Positions 42,149-49,992 are shown, numbered from the stretch's first letter. The stretch: DNA of 64,000 bases from Blautia hydrogenotrophica DSM 10507 (GCF_034356035.1 NZ_CP136423.1:2108001-2172000), one strand, 5' to 3'. Notes: generated from the sequence alone by a model not told the origin. Numbers and translations are program-made.

Positions 42149-44014
42149 TTATCGAAACGGAAGCTCCATCTGTGTGTCTTCATCAACCGTCATAAACCCA
42201 TCTTTATCCACTTGAATTCCATCATCCATCTTTATCCAGACACACCGGCAGGATTGCCCATTAATTTTCTTTACTTTTGTCAGCTTTCCGGCTTGAGTCT
42301 GAATCAATGATTTTCTGTCTGCCCATGACAAAAAAGATTTTTTGGAGAAACCGCCCATTCTGCACAGATCGTCAAAGGCTGAATTATAGATGATTGCATA
42401 TCCATTTTCGATCATGCCCCATTTTTCACATTTGGTATCTGTGTCAAACCTCTGATCGTTCATGGATACTTTGTCCAGAATATAACGGTAAGCCCTTTCA
42501 TTGTCTGATAACTCGTTTCGGTCTACTAGGACCGCTTTCGCTTCATTGACAGACAAATACTGCTGATCTTTAAAAAGCTGTTCCGTAATAATCTTGTCTG
42601 CCACAAGTACAATCGACAGAGAAATAGCCTGCTTTTGCATCTTGTCATCATCAAATAGCTGGAGTTGGATTTCTTTTTGCATTTCTCGTATTTTTTCAAT
42701 GCCGATTTTTCTTATCAGTTCCACAAACGCTTTCCCAGCAAAGCCGTAATTTTGTTTTAGCAAATTTGCGGTTTGCTGCGGGTTATCATATATTTTTTCG
42801 CCGCATTCTATTTCCAGTATCCGGTTGATTGCCCCTCCTTGATTGACATAGCTGTTAAGAGGGCGCTCTCCATTGGTTAGGATGCAGTTTTTCCATCGGT
42901 TTTCCCGGTTAATCCCAAGCTCTTTGTTTGACCTGCTTTTCCCTTTCCCTGAGCAAAGGTCATACACAATTCCCTCAAAGTTATCCCGGATTCTGGCAGA
43001 CGTTTTGCTGGTATCATCTAAAATCATCGGTAAATGGTTCAGCATATCCGCTTTCGCTTCCAGAGCCACATCTGTAGTCTTAAAATCTCCAATATACCGG
43101 CTTTCATCTGGATTTGCCCAGACTGATGCGGCTAACATCAGTGTTACGGATTTTCCTCCTTCTGTTTCTCCCCACAGGTCTACAAAAAATGGCAGTCCAC
43201 CGAGCAAATAAATGAGAACACTCGCAAATGACGCTGCCAGCATAAATTTGATCTCCATACGGCCAGATCTGCGAAGCTGCTTGACATGATTAAACCATTT
43301 TTCCCGGCTTCCGTGTTCCTCAATGCTTTCAAAAAGCTGCCTGAATCGTGTGTCTCCATCAAAGATGATTTCTGTATCATACGGTAAAAAATCATCTTTT
43401 ATCCACCCCAACTTACTGCTAGAATACTGGACTTTTATATAATCTTCGTTGGCATTCTCCACGTCAGCTAAATACTGGACCAGATACTTGGCATTTTCCG
43501 ATGTGACGGAAATCCCGCGCCCTGAAAGAGACACGATTTTATTTGCGGATGTAATCATAGTCTTAGGGACAATCATTTCGCTCCAGCGTCCATTGCGCTT
43601 ATACACTAGTTTTATTTGTTCTTCCCCAGTTTCCAGGTTTTTCATTCGTTCCAAGGGTAAAATAGGATGGTAGCAAGCCAAAATGTCCGTATATCCAAAA
43701 GGATTTTCTTTGTATATTTTCTCATCTGTCGCAATCCACCCACGGCACTGCATCTGTTCATATGGGCTGTCGGAAAAGTTCGTCCAATTCTCCAGAGTGC
43801 AAATCCGCATTTTTTTCTTTTTCATTTCCCGTTCTACTCTTTTGCAAGCTTTCACCATTTCAGAAAATTCCGTCTTGCACCCTAATTCTTTTGCCCGCAG
43901 CCCTAAAGATGCTAATAATTCCGCTCGGTATAGTTCATCTTCTTGATCGAATACCTCTTCCAGAATATCGGCTTTTAGTATGGTTTCTTTCGTCAGTTGG
44001 TTCAATGGAACCAT
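42149..44014 (-). CDS. DUF927 helicase-like ATPase (replication)
   Basis: The 621-residue protein carries a RecA-like core: Walker A in DLWGETEGGKSVT (about 280), acidic Walker B-like MILDDTS, and motif CILTNGERPLNS. The DUF927 family works with a separate primase zinc-finger protein as a phage or plasmid replicative helicase. ATG at 44014 follows AGAGGTGAG. It lies after the CHC2 gene, and the two probably act together at the origin. Confidence 0.82.
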   Translation of the reverse strand: MVPLNQLTKETILKADILEEVFDQEDELYRAELLASLGLRAKELGCKTEFSEMVKACKRVEREMKKKKMRICTLENWTNFSDSPYEQMQCRGWIATDEKIYKENPFGYTDILACYHPILPLERMKNLETGEEQIKLVYKRNGRWSEMIVPKTMITSANKIVSLSGRGISVTSENAKYLVQYLADVENANEDYIKVQYSSSKLGWIKDDFLPYDTEIIFDGDTRFRQLFESIEEHGSREKWFNHVKQLRRSGRMEIKFMLAASFASVLIYLLGGLPFFVDLWGETEGGKSVTLMLAASVWANPDESRYIGDFKTTDVALEAKADMLNHLPMILDDTSKTSARIRDNFEGIVYDLCSGKGKSRSNKELGINRENRWKNCILTNGERPLNSYVNQGGAINRILEIECGEKIYDNPQQTANLLKQNYGFAGKAFVELIRKIGIEKIREMQKEIQLQLFDDDKMQKQAISLSIVLVADKIITEQLFKDQQYLSVNEAKAVLVDRNELSDNERAYRYILDKVSMNDQRFDTDTKCEKWGMIENGYAIIYNSAFDDLCRMGGFSKKSFLSWADRKSLIQTQAGKLTKVKKINGQSCRCVWIKMDDGIQVDKDGFMTVDEDTQMELPFR

Positions 44015-44033
44015 GGGCCTCACCTCTTTTCTT

Positions 44034-44519
44034 TCAATACGGTATTCCGTTCAACTCTCCATGTACGTAGAGTTGATATTGCAGGGCATTGTAACACTCG
44101 CACCATTCCTCACTTAATGGTTGCAACTTTTTCAGTTGTTCTTGGAATGCTCCTATTTTTTTGATATTGAGTAGGCGCTCTTGTGCTTCTCGTTCTTTCT
44201 TCTTTTGTCTCATTTCCTGTCTTTTTTTTGCCCGGTATATTGCAAGCTGAGAAGAAAATGTGGGGCTTTGATAAGTCCCTCCAAGAGACTGGAACGCTTC
44301 CCGAAAAGAAATATCTTCCATCCGCTGAACAAACGAAAAAATATCTCCATTGGCCCCGCAACCAAAACAATGAAAATCCTTATCATAGATCTTCATGGAC
44401 GCTTCTCTGTCTCCTTTATGGAAAGGACAGGAAATAAATCCTGACCGATTCGGATATAATCCGTATCTGGCTATAATTTCCCGCATAGAATATCTTTCTT
44501 TTATTTCTTCTTTAGTCAT
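44034..44519 (-). CDS. CHC2 zinc-finger primase-like protein
   Basis: The 161-residue protein has the DnaG-type zinc finger, CPFHKGDREASMKIYDKDFHC to CFGC (Cys/His at about 31, 34, 51 and 54), and the following GDIFSFVQRMEDISFREAF. A basic coiled-coil tail follows. It has no TOPRIM catalytic domain, so it is a recognition part that must work with the DUF927 protein or host primase. It overlaps the nuclease gene by 4 bases. Confidence 0.85.
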   Translation of the reverse strand: MTKEEIKERYSMREIIARYGLYPNRSGFISCPFHKGDREASMKIYDKDFHCFGCGANGDIFSFVQRMEDISFREAFQSLGGTYQSPTFSSQLAIYRAKKRQEMRQKKKEREAQERLLNIKKIGAFQEQLKKLQPLSEEWCECYNALQYQLYVHGELNGIPY

Positions 44520-45034
44520 TTTTCTAACCCTTGTAAATGCTCTTTCAACTCCCTGTACAGAATGTCTCTGATTAACCTTCCCGTCGTCTCCTCTTTGCAG
44601 AAGTCTAACTGCATACCATACCTTGCCCGAAAAGCGTCAATACTGGCAACCAGGGCTTTCGCATTGTAGAGACTCCGGTATTTGCCGTTGTAAGCTTTCT
44701 CCCAGTTCCCGCCTTCCACCAAAAGGTAAATCCTACACCCGGACTCCCTGGCACGTTCAAACTCTCTTTCAAAACGCTTCCGCTCCTTTCCAAAGCATAA
44801 ACACAGTTCATCCAGGTTCATCTTCCTTTCGATTGCCACCTTGCCGGAGAGGTCTAATTCCTCCCCGTCCGGCAAAGTACATTTGCAAGAATAATCCCCT
44901 TGTTCCAACTTTTTCCGCTCATAAGGCAGCCCTGTCTGTTCTATTCTCCTTTTTAACCGTTCTGTCGGCTGCTCTCTTGTATCAACCAGAAGCACCATAC
45001 TGTCCAGGCATTTTTCCAAATCAAATGGTGTCAT
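44516..45034 (-). CDS. ERCC4/XPF-type nuclease
   Basis: With ATG at 45034 the protein has 172 residues. The nuclease motif is split as VDTREQPTERLKRRI (about 17-31) and VAIERKMNLDELCLCF (ERK, about 66-80), as in XPF/Mus81-type enzymes. It probably cuts branched or flapped DNA during phage recombination and replication. It lies between the SSB-like gene and the primase gene with short overlaps. Confidence 0.85.
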   Translation of the reverse strand: MTPFDLEKCLDSMVLLVDTREQPTERLKRRIEQTGLPYERKKLEQGDYSCKCTLPDGEELDLSGKVAIERKMNLDELCLCFGKERKRFEREFERARESGCRIYLLVEGGNWEKAYNGKYRSLYNAKALVASIDAFRARYGMQLDFCKEETTGRLIRDILYRELKEHLQGLEK

Positions 45035-45045
45035 TTTCATTCCTC

Positions 45046-45645
45046 TCAATTAAACGGCAGTTCTTCATCAATTCCGTCTGGGATATTCATAAATCCATCT
45101 ATGCCAGGGGTACTTCCTGTTGGATATCCGTTGTCTCTCTTTTCTTTCAAAAGAGTATCTTCCGGAATCGTAAACTTGCCGGAACGGATTTTTTCTACTG
45201 TTACCAGACTGTGGCAGTTTGTAAAGAACCCATGCCTGCCGTCAAATTCATATTCTTTGTTGTTAAACAAAGCTCCAATAAATTTTCCCTTCAATGTCCA
45301 TTCTTCCCAATTCCAACGGTAGCCCGGATTAGAATCTTCAAAATTCAGCATAACCGTTTTGAATCGTCTCATTTTCCAATTATCTTGTTCCGAACCATCG
45401 TCCTTTGGAACACGGAGTCTGTATGTACCCTTCCACTTTTTATCTTCCTGCGTTTGCGCCTTATAATTGGCTGCGAAAAATCCTTTGTATTCACCTTCTT
45501 CGATATCGAAAGATAAAATGATTACTTTGCCCCAGTCATTTTTTTGGTATTTTACGTCTAAGATTTTCAGAATGTAACCTCCTACCGGAAGTTTCTCCTG
45601 TTCGGAATACGCCTGTGCTTTGTCATATCCATTTAATTTTTCCAT
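45046..45645 (-). CDS. Single-strand DNA-binding-like protein (DUF669 type)
   Basis: The 199-residue protein has an OB-like beta core (GGYILKILDVKYQKNDWGKV, GFFAANYKAQTQEDKKWKG) and an acidic end finishing DGIDEELPFN, like the protein-recruiting tip of SSB. It follows the Sak4-like ATPase immediately (one base overlap). Sak4 recombinases need a single-strand-binding partner, which supports this role. Confidence 0.75.
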   Translation of the reverse strand: MEKLNGYDKAQAYSEQEKLPVGGYILKILDVKYQKNDWGKVIILSFDIEEGEYKGFFAANYKAQTQEDKKWKGTYRLRVPKDDGSEQDNWKMRRFKTVMLNFEDSNPGYRWNWEEWTLKGKFIGALFNNKEYEFDGRHGFFTNCHSLVTVEKIRSGKFTIPEDTLLKEKRDNGYPTGSTPGIDGFMNIPDGIDEELPFN

Positions 45646-46286
45646 TAAAATTCCTCCAATGCTTCAATTACTTTTACAATATCATTTTCAATTTCAAAAC
45701 TTTCGAAAGCTCCTAGGGGACTCTTGGCCGTGCTATTCTTCGCCTGGGTCTCAAAAAGGTATTTCCCATCCACACACTTTGACAGAAGTACCGTAGTAAA
45801 CTTACTTTCCAGCACAATCTTGTCCAGCTTCTTCCCGGATGTTTTAATGCGAGTAAACATATAGCCTGCTTCGTCATGGTCTGTCTGGGTATGGGCTGTA
45901 AAAATTACTGTCAGATCGTCTCGTAATTCATAGGCATAGCATACTAAATCCCAGACACAAGCGGCTAGATCAACCCATTTGTCATACCCTTTTTCCTTAC
46001 TCCGACGCATTTCGTCCGCTATCATAAGCCCGTTAAGAGTATCAATAACAACTACTTTTTTATCCTTCCAGTCTGTTTCCAGCTTTTTTAATGCAATAAG
46101 CACTTGCTGTACAAAATCTGTCTTGATATAATTCTTGTTTTCTGTGTTATACTGCTGCTTCCATCCCTTCCACGACAGCCCCTTTTTATCACAGTCTATG
46201 TACAACGTCGTTTTGGGGTCTAAATTCCGCATACTCGTTGTTTTGCCGGAACCAGATTCCCCTGCAATGCAGATTACTTTTGACAC
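45645..46286 (-). CDS. Sak4-like RecA-fold recombinase ATPase
   Basis: The 213-residue protein starts at GTG after AAAGGAGAGG. It has Walker A GESGSGKTT (about 9-17), Walker B VVVIDTLNG and a later TAHTQTDHD motif, as in AAA_24/Sak4 single-strand annealing proteins. It would anneal or exchange phage DNA strands with the SSB-like protein. It overlaps the damaged small gene upstream. Confidence 0.85.
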   Translation of the reverse strand: MSKVICIAGESGSGKTTSMRNLDPKTTLYIDCDKKGLSWKGWKQQYNTENKNYIKTDFVQQVLIALKKLETDWKDKKVVVIDTLNGLMIADEMRRSKEKGYDKWVDLAACVWDLVCYAYELRDDLTVIFTAHTQTDHDEAGYMFTRIKTSGKKLDKIVLESKFTTVLLSKCVDGKYLFETQAKNSTAKSPLGAFESFEIENDIVKVIEALEEF

Positions 46287-46495
46287 TGATCTTCCTCTCC
46301 TTTGTCATATACTACTTTGTCCGCCGTTTCCAAAATCAAAATCGTTGCGATTTCCTTCATGGAAAGAGTTGACTCGTTGTAAATGTCAATAAGCGCATTG
46401 TACGCTTCTGCGGAAACTCTAACGACTGCCTAGCATCCCTTTGGCAAACGTTCTCTATTTCTTGCAGGAATATGTATTTCCCACCTGTCGCTCAT
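46274..46495 (-). pseudogene. Small early gene interrupted by an amber codon
   Basis: From ATG 46495 (after GGAGG) the frame runs MSDRWEIHIPARNRERLPKG-C, then TAG at 46430-46432, then 51 more good codons with AVVRVSAEAYNALIDIYNES and a TAA at 46274. Both halves look like one compact RHH-like phage protein of 73 residues. A single-base change of Lys AAG (or Gln CAG) to TAG would explain it. Readthrough or restart at the ATG of codon 44 is possible. Confidence 0.72.
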
Positions 46496-46646
46496 TTTTG
46501 TCCACCTCCATCAACGTTTTTATTGCTTGCGCATAATTTGAAATTGACCGGCTGCGATACTGCTCATAAACTGGATTATCATTAATTTCTGAAAGCTGCT
46601 CATCCATCAGATCATACAGCCTGGAAATTCGTTCTGTATTATCCAT
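46455..46646 (-). CDS. Small helical phage protein, hypothetical (63 aa)
   Basis: ATG at 46646, eight bases after AAGGAG, gives MDNTERISRLYDLMDEQLSE and a second helix SISNYAQAIKTLMEVDKN. It overlaps the damaged gene start by 41 bases. The last residues are read through the ribosome binding site of that gene. Function unknown. Confidence 0.5.
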   Translation of the reverse strand: MDNTERISRLYDLMDEQLSEINDNPVYEQYRSRSISNYAQAIKTLMEVDKNERQVGNTYSCKK

Positions 46647-46849
46647 CAACTCAGCTCCTTTCCTAGTGATCGTATATAATCGCCAATACAGTCTTCGCAG
46701 ACCGACAGCCCATTGATCTCATACACCATGTCGCCATTGTAAAAGCTGTCCTCCCGGTATATGGGCTGTTCGCAAAGATCACAAAGAATAAAATCCCGGT
46801 CCGTCTGTTCGTGCCTTTCCGCATCGAATACTGGATTATTCGTTTTCAT
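46646..46849 (-). CDS. Zinc-binding small phage protein (67 aa)
   Basis: ATG at 46849 after GGAG gives MKTNNPVFDAERHEQTDRDF, then CDLCEQPIYRED and SVCEDCIGDYI. The two CxxC pairs form a likely zinc site. Function unknown. Confidence 0.55.
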   Translation of the reverse strand: MKTNNPVFDAERHEQTDRDFILCDLCEQPIYREDSFYNGDMVYEINGLSVCEDCIGDYIRSLGKELS

Positions 46850-46982
46850 CTGATTCTCCAATAATCTTTTTCAATGTTTTTGAAAGAATGCATTCATCTT
46901 TATCCGTCATTCTTTTAATGATTTCCAGTTTCTCTTCTGCTTTGATTAATCGAATGAAATCTTCGTAATCTACTTTAATCAT
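46836..46982 (-). CDS. Small charged phage protein (48 aa)
   Basis: ATG at 46982 follows GAGGG and gives MIKVDYEDFIRLIKAEEKLE, then IIKRMTDKDECILSKTLKKI. It overlaps the next gene by 14 bases in the tight style of this operon. Function unknown. Confidence 0.55.
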   Translation of the reverse strand: MIKVDYEDFIRLIKAEEKLEIIKRMTDKDECILSKTLKKIIGESDENE

Positions 46983-47011
46983 TTGACATTTCCCTCTCTT
47001 TCTTTTATGAT

Positions 47012-47042
47012 AAAGACAGGTATTTTTACCTGTATTTTTTTA
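47012..47042 (+). terminator. Hairpin with rightward U-tract
   Basis: ACAGGTA-TTTT-TACCTGT is followed by ATTTTTTTATTT on the plus strand. No rightward gene precedes it, so it may stop antisense transcription or act as an operator for the leftward operon. Confidence 0.45.
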
Positions 47043-47051
47043 TTTAGAGCC

Positions 47052-47249
47052 TTATGGGGTGCTGCCCTGAGGCTCATTTTTACTTTCCAACCAGATCACT
47101 ACGATCAAAATCACCAAGGCCATCCCTAGAAAAGTACAGATTGTTTGAGATACCCGGCCAAACTCAAAAAATCCTGAGCAGGTAATCAGGTATGCCAACA
47201 GGCCCGTGATCGCCATATCCCTAGCGGGGTCCTTCAATAGCTTTTTCAT
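47052..47249 (-). CDS. Two-helix membrane protein, hypothetical (65 aa)
   Basis: Two membrane segments are evident: MAITGLLAYLITCSGFF and TICTFLGMALVILIVVIWL. A short polar end follows. It overlaps the preceding gene by 29 bases. Small membrane proteins in phage early regions can block superinfection, but nothing specific supports that here. Confidence 0.55.
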   Translation of the reverse strand: MKKLLKDPARDMAITGLLAYLITCSGFFEFGRVSQTICTFLGMALVILIVVIWLESKNEPQGSTP

Positions 47250-47469
47250 ACTCTTGGTTCCTCTTTTCCAATATTTCTAGCGGTACTTTTAATTCTTCCG
47301 CTGCAACATACGGGAAAAATTCGTAAATCCTGCGCTTTTTGCTTGTATTTGCTACTCTGCTGTAAACATTTTTCCCCCTTTTTGTCTGCTCCCGAAATGC
47401 CTGAGGGGGAATCTGTAAGATATAAGCCGCCTGCTCTGCACTCCGTATAATTGGTCTCAGATGTTTCAC
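47221..47469 (-). CDS. Small DNA-binding-like protein (82 aa)
   Basis: It contains IIRSAEQAAYILQIPPQAFR, then a basic REQTKRGKNVYSRVANTSKK, as in small excisionase- or AlpA-like winged helices, and a helical end. It may be an early regulator or the excisionase that this integrase would need; no other candidate is obvious. Confidence 0.5.
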   Translation of the reverse strand: MKHLRPIIRSAEQAAYILQIPPQAFREQTKRGKNVYSRVANTSKKRRIYEFFPYVAAEELKVPLEILEKRNQEYEKAIEGPR

Positions 47470-47472
47470 CTC

Positions 47473-47628
47473 CTATGTAAATATCCATATTAGGTTGGAC
47501 ACGAACAATGCTGCCAAGGTCAAAATCCATGCAATAAACCATCTCCTTGTCTTCCTTTTTTCTTGGCTGATAACCTCTACTGCCCATCCTTCTGCTTCTT
47601 TCCATGTCTTGATTTCTTCTTTTTTCAT
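47473..47628 (-). CDS. Single-pass membrane microprotein (51 aa)
   Basis: ATG at 47628 after TTGGAGG gives MKKEEIKTWKEAEGWAVEVI, a basic KRKTRRW, and the membrane segment FIAWILTLAALFVSNLIWIF. It is the first gene after the LexA-type box and therefore may be induced by DNA damage. Function unknown. Confidence 0.55.
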   Translation of the reverse strand: MKKEEIKTWKEAEGWAVEVISQEKRKTRRWFIAWILTLAALFVSNLIWIFT

Positions 47629-47644
47629 CTTTTCCTCCAATTTT

Positions 47645-47656
47645 AGAACATTTGTT
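47645..47656. promoter_or_regulatory. LexA (SOS) box
   Basis: GAACATTTGTTC is a perfect GAAC-N4-GTTC dyad, the Gram-positive LexA operator core. It lies 17 bases before the ATG at 47628 and just upstream of a rightward -10 (47684-47689). Confidence 0.65.
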
Positions 47657-47683
47657 CTTGCCATTTGCAGGAAAATATGTTAG

Positions 47684-47760
47684 TATAATCTTGCAAACAG
47701 CTAGACAGGTTAGTTGGTTGCGTTGCCTCGGTAGTGGTTCCAGCACTGCCGGGGCTTTTT
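47684..47760 (+). ncRNA. Candidate short antisense-type RNA opposite the 33-residue peptide gene
   Basis: TATAAT at 47684-47689 (weak TTGCCA -35, 19-base spacing) precedes about 65 bases ending in a strong hairpin, CCTCGGTAGTG/CACTGCCGGGG, plus CTTTTTA. The transcript converges on the 3' end of the minus-strand peptide gene. Its ACAGCTAGACAGG start resembles the antitoxin candidate near 51775. Confidence 0.5.
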
Positions 47761-47860
47761 ACTTATCTCTTTTATTTGCGATAAGTGCTATTACGATTAA
47801 TGTCGTGATTCCTACTACCGCCCCTGCGATAAATCCAAGGGCAAATTCTGGTATGTACAT
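47759..47860 (-). CDS. 33-residue membrane peptide, toxin-like
   Basis: ATG at 47860 follows AAGGAGG. The peptide MYIPEFALGFIAGAVVGITT plus a second hydrophobic run and NKRDK end has one membrane helix with a positive tail, as in type I toxins. Its stop codon borders the terminator of a convergent RNA. Confidence 0.62.
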   Translation of the reverse strand: MYIPEFALGFIAGAVVGITTLIVIALIANKRDK

Positions 47861-47875
47861 TTCCGCCTCCTTATC

Positions 47876-47904
47876 TTGCTTTTCTCCTGATTTTTTCCTA
47901 TACT
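47876..47904 (+). promoter_or_regulatory. Promoter of the rightward membrane coiled-coil gene
   Basis: TTGCTT (47876-47881) and TATACT (47899-47904) are 17 bases apart, about 23 bases before the start codon. Confidence 0.6.
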
Positions 47905-47926
47905 GTTATCAAAAAGGAGAAAAAAC

Positions 47927-48238
47927 ATGAGATTCATACCATCAAATCCACTCGATTCATACCATTCTCAAATTGAAATTGAAAATTTTAAGGAAGAACA
48001 GCAGCAAAAGAAAGAATTTATGAATTCCGTAAAAAGAATTGCTGATTCCGCTGAGCAAAAAGCTGATTCTGCTGAGCGATTAGCTAATTCTTCCATGAAA
48101 ATTGCTGATTCCGCAAAAATCCAATCTGAAATTGCTTCTAAACAATCTCAAAAAGCTGATATTAAAGGTTGGATTTCTGTTGTAATAGCTTTTCTTGCTT
48201 TTCTTCTTGAATTGTGTGGACGCTTGGGATTATTTTAA
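47927..48238 (+). CDS. C-terminally membrane-anchored coiled-coil protein (103 aa)
   Basis: ATG follows AAAAAGGAG. Residues about 20-75 are a coiled coil with an 11-residue-like repeat (IADSAEQKADSAERLANSSM and on), and the C-terminus is a membrane anchor (ISVVIAFLAFLLELCGRLGLF in two overlapping parts). It faces away from the lytic genes, with its own promoter, so it can be made in the lysogen. A superinfection-exclusion or membrane role is possible but unproven. Confidence 0.65.
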   Translation: MRFIPSNPLDSYHSQIEIENFKEEQQQKKEFMNSVKRIADSAEQKADSAERLANSSMKIADSAKIQSEIASKQSQKADIKGWISVVIAFLAFLLELCGRLGLF

Positions 48239-48334
48239 AAATATCCCTGAAAGTACAAATAACAGAGTAATAATTGACATTACCAATCCCACATCTGAAA
48301 CCGTTATCTTTGGCGGTTTCTTTTCTTTCTTCAT
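48230..48334 (-). CDS. 34-residue membrane microprotein
   Basis: ATG at 48334 after AAAGGAGG gives MKKEKKPPKITVSDVGLVMS and a hydrophobic end, ITLLFVLSGIFLK. It overlaps the 3' end of the convergent rightward gene by 9 bases and follows the cro-like gene. Function unknown. Confidence 0.58.
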   Translation of the reverse strand: MKKEKKPPKITVSDVGLVMSIITLLFVLSGIFLK

Positions 48335-48348
48335 ATTTCCTCCTTTCC

Positions 48349-48540
48349 TCACTCTAAGAAATACTCAATAGATACTCCAAAATAATCGGCAAGAATTTTA
48401 ATCTTATCTATTTTGGGACAACTTTTGCCTACTTTCCATTCTGAAAATAGTGCTGAATACAGTTTTGTGTCCTTGGCAACTTTGTATGAAGTTATATTGT
48501 TTTTAGACAATAATTCCTCATATTTTTTGTAAGAAAACAT
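48349..48540 (-). CDS. Cro-like XRE regulator (63 aa)
   Basis: The protein is a single helix-turn-helix: ITSYKVAKDTKLYSALFSEW then KVGKSCPKIDKIKILADYFG and VSIEYFLE. It is the first leftward gene, divergent from the repressor, so it probably favours lytic growth. Its domain is related to that of the repressor, as expected for shared operators. Confidence 0.82.
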   Translation of the reverse strand: MFSYKKYEELLSKNNITSYKVAKDTKLYSALFSEWKVGKSCPKIDKIKILADYFGVSIEYFLE

Positions 48541-48554
48541 GAATTTCCTCCTTT

Positions 48555-48704
48555 CCTAAATTTTCTATTGCTTTTAGTTAGAAAATCCTATATAATATGA
48601 ATCACCACAAAACATATTTATTTAAAATTCTAGGATTTCCTAATTCATGCTCTAAGTATATCTAGGATTTCCGATATTGTCAAGCATTTTTTTAGAATTT
48701 CCTA
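48555..48704. promoter_or_regulatory. Immunity operator region with five related sites
   Basis: Variants of TAGGAWWTCCTA occur at 48693-48704, 48663-48674, 48631-48642, 48579-48590 and, weaker, 48555-48567, between the divergent cro-like and repressor genes. This is the layout of phage immunity operators. Confidence 0.75.
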
Positions 48705-48724
48705 GATATTTGGAGGTATACTAA

Positions 48725-49558
48725 ATGTATGAAATTTTTGCCAGACTACTAGCTGAGAGAGGGCTCAAACCCGCAGACATAACAAGAGAAACTGGAATAA
48801 ATTCAACTGTATTTAGCGAATGGAAAAAGGGTAAGAGCAAGCCAAATACGGAAAAACTTATTAAAATCGCTAAATTCCTAAATGTATCTGTCGAGTATCT
48901 ATCTGGAAATTCAAAAATTATTCGTTGCCCCAAATGTGGAATTGAATATGATGAAAGTGACATCGAAGATATTAGTTATCATAAGCAAGAACATTTAAAG
49001 TGGGAAGCAGCAACAAAAAAATTTGGAGTACTATATTGTAACTCTATAGAAAACGAAAGAATAAAAGCTGAAAATAGAAATCTTAGAGATGATAATACAC
49101 TAACATTTGAAGAACGTTATAAGGCTCAGCTTGAAATATTTAGGTGCCTATTTTCAAGAAGTGTCAATGCAAACAATTTTTCTTTAGAACATGTTATGTT
49201 CGATGATTATGTTGCTATGATGCTTGGTAACGATTCCTATAAAAAAAATATTCCAGATGATTTATACAATGCTTTGGTTAAAAAATATGGAATTAAACCG
49301 GGTATCAGTTTTGGAAGTATATATTATGTATCACACAAAAATATGATATTAACCAAGAAAGATAATCGAGATATTGCTAAGGATATTGATTCCATAATGT
49401 ACAAACTTACATCTAAAGAATATGGTCCAGCTGCTTACAATGGTGAAAATTTATCTAAAGAATCTACCGATTTGTTCAGAGAAGAATTAGAAATTGCGCT
49501 AAAACGCTTAAAGTTAATAAACAAGGAAAAATACAATCCAAACAAAAATAAAAAGTAG
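48725..49558 (+). CDS. CI-like phage repressor with zinc ribbon (277 aa)
   Basis: Residues 1-60 are an XRE helix-turn-helix (LKPADITRETGINSTVFSEW then KKGKSKPNTEKLIKIAKFLN). A CPKCGIEYDESD zinc knuckle follows at about 68-79, then a helical C-terminal region. There is no LexA/S24 peptidase domain, so it is not self-cleaving. It is followed after 5 bases by an ImmA/IrrE-type peptidase, which would be the inactivating partner. Confidence 0.8.
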   Translation: MYEIFARLLAERGLKPADITRETGINSTVFSEWKKGKSKPNTEKLIKIAKFLNVSVEYLSGNSKIIRCPKCGIEYDESDIEDISYHKQEHLKWEAATKKFGVLYCNSIENERIKAENRNLRDDNTLTFEERYKAQLEIFRCLFSRSVNANNFSLEHVMFDDYVAMMLGNDSYKKNIPDDLYNALVKKYGIKPGISFGSIYYVSHKNMILTKKDNRDIAKDIDSIMYKLTSKEYGPAAYNGENLSKESTDLFREELEIALKRLKLINKEKYNPNKNKK

Positions 49559-49563
49559 GTGAT

Positions 49564-49992
49564 ATGGTGAGTAGAAACATAAAGTGCTTAGTTGCTTACT
49601 ATGTAAAGAGATTCGGAACTAGAAATCCTTTTCAGATAGCTGATAACCTTGGAATACTATACCAATTTGGAAATATTAGTTGTGAAGGATGCTATATGTA
49701 CTTGAAAAAGCATAGATACATTTTCTTAGATTCGAGTCTTGAAAGTCCTGAAAAAGAAATGGTGATGGCTCATGAACTAGGACACGCTGTATTACACCAG
49801 AAAGAAAATTGTTATTTTATTAGAAACAAAACTTTTCTATCAACAGCTAAAATAGAAAAAGAAGCCAACATTTTTGCTGCGGAATTACTTATTCCAGATT
49901 CTTTAATATTAGAAAATCCAGGATATAGTAAAACTCAAATTGCTATCCTAGCTGGATATAATGAAATGATTATGAAATTCAAACAATTATAA
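49564..49992 (+). CDS. ImmA/IrrE-family metallopeptidase
   Basis: The 142-residue protein has the zinc motif MVMAHELGHAVLHQKEN (HExxH) and later KIEKEANIFAAELLIPD with the third ligand Glu. Such proteins cleave phage or ICE repressors after a host signal. Its placement behind the repressor gene predicts it derepresses this prophage. Confidence 0.88.
   Translation: MVSRNIKCLVAYYVKRFGTRNPFQIADNLGILYQFGNISCEGCYMYLKKHRYIFLDSSLESPEKEMVMAHELGHAVLHQKENCYFIRNKTFLSTAKIEKEANIFAAELLIPDSLILENPGYSKTQIAILAGYNEMIMKFKQL

Noticed and set aside
47246-47746. 166-codon minus-strand frame
   Set aside because: It overlaps three short genes with good ribosome binding sites, and its sequence has no family features.
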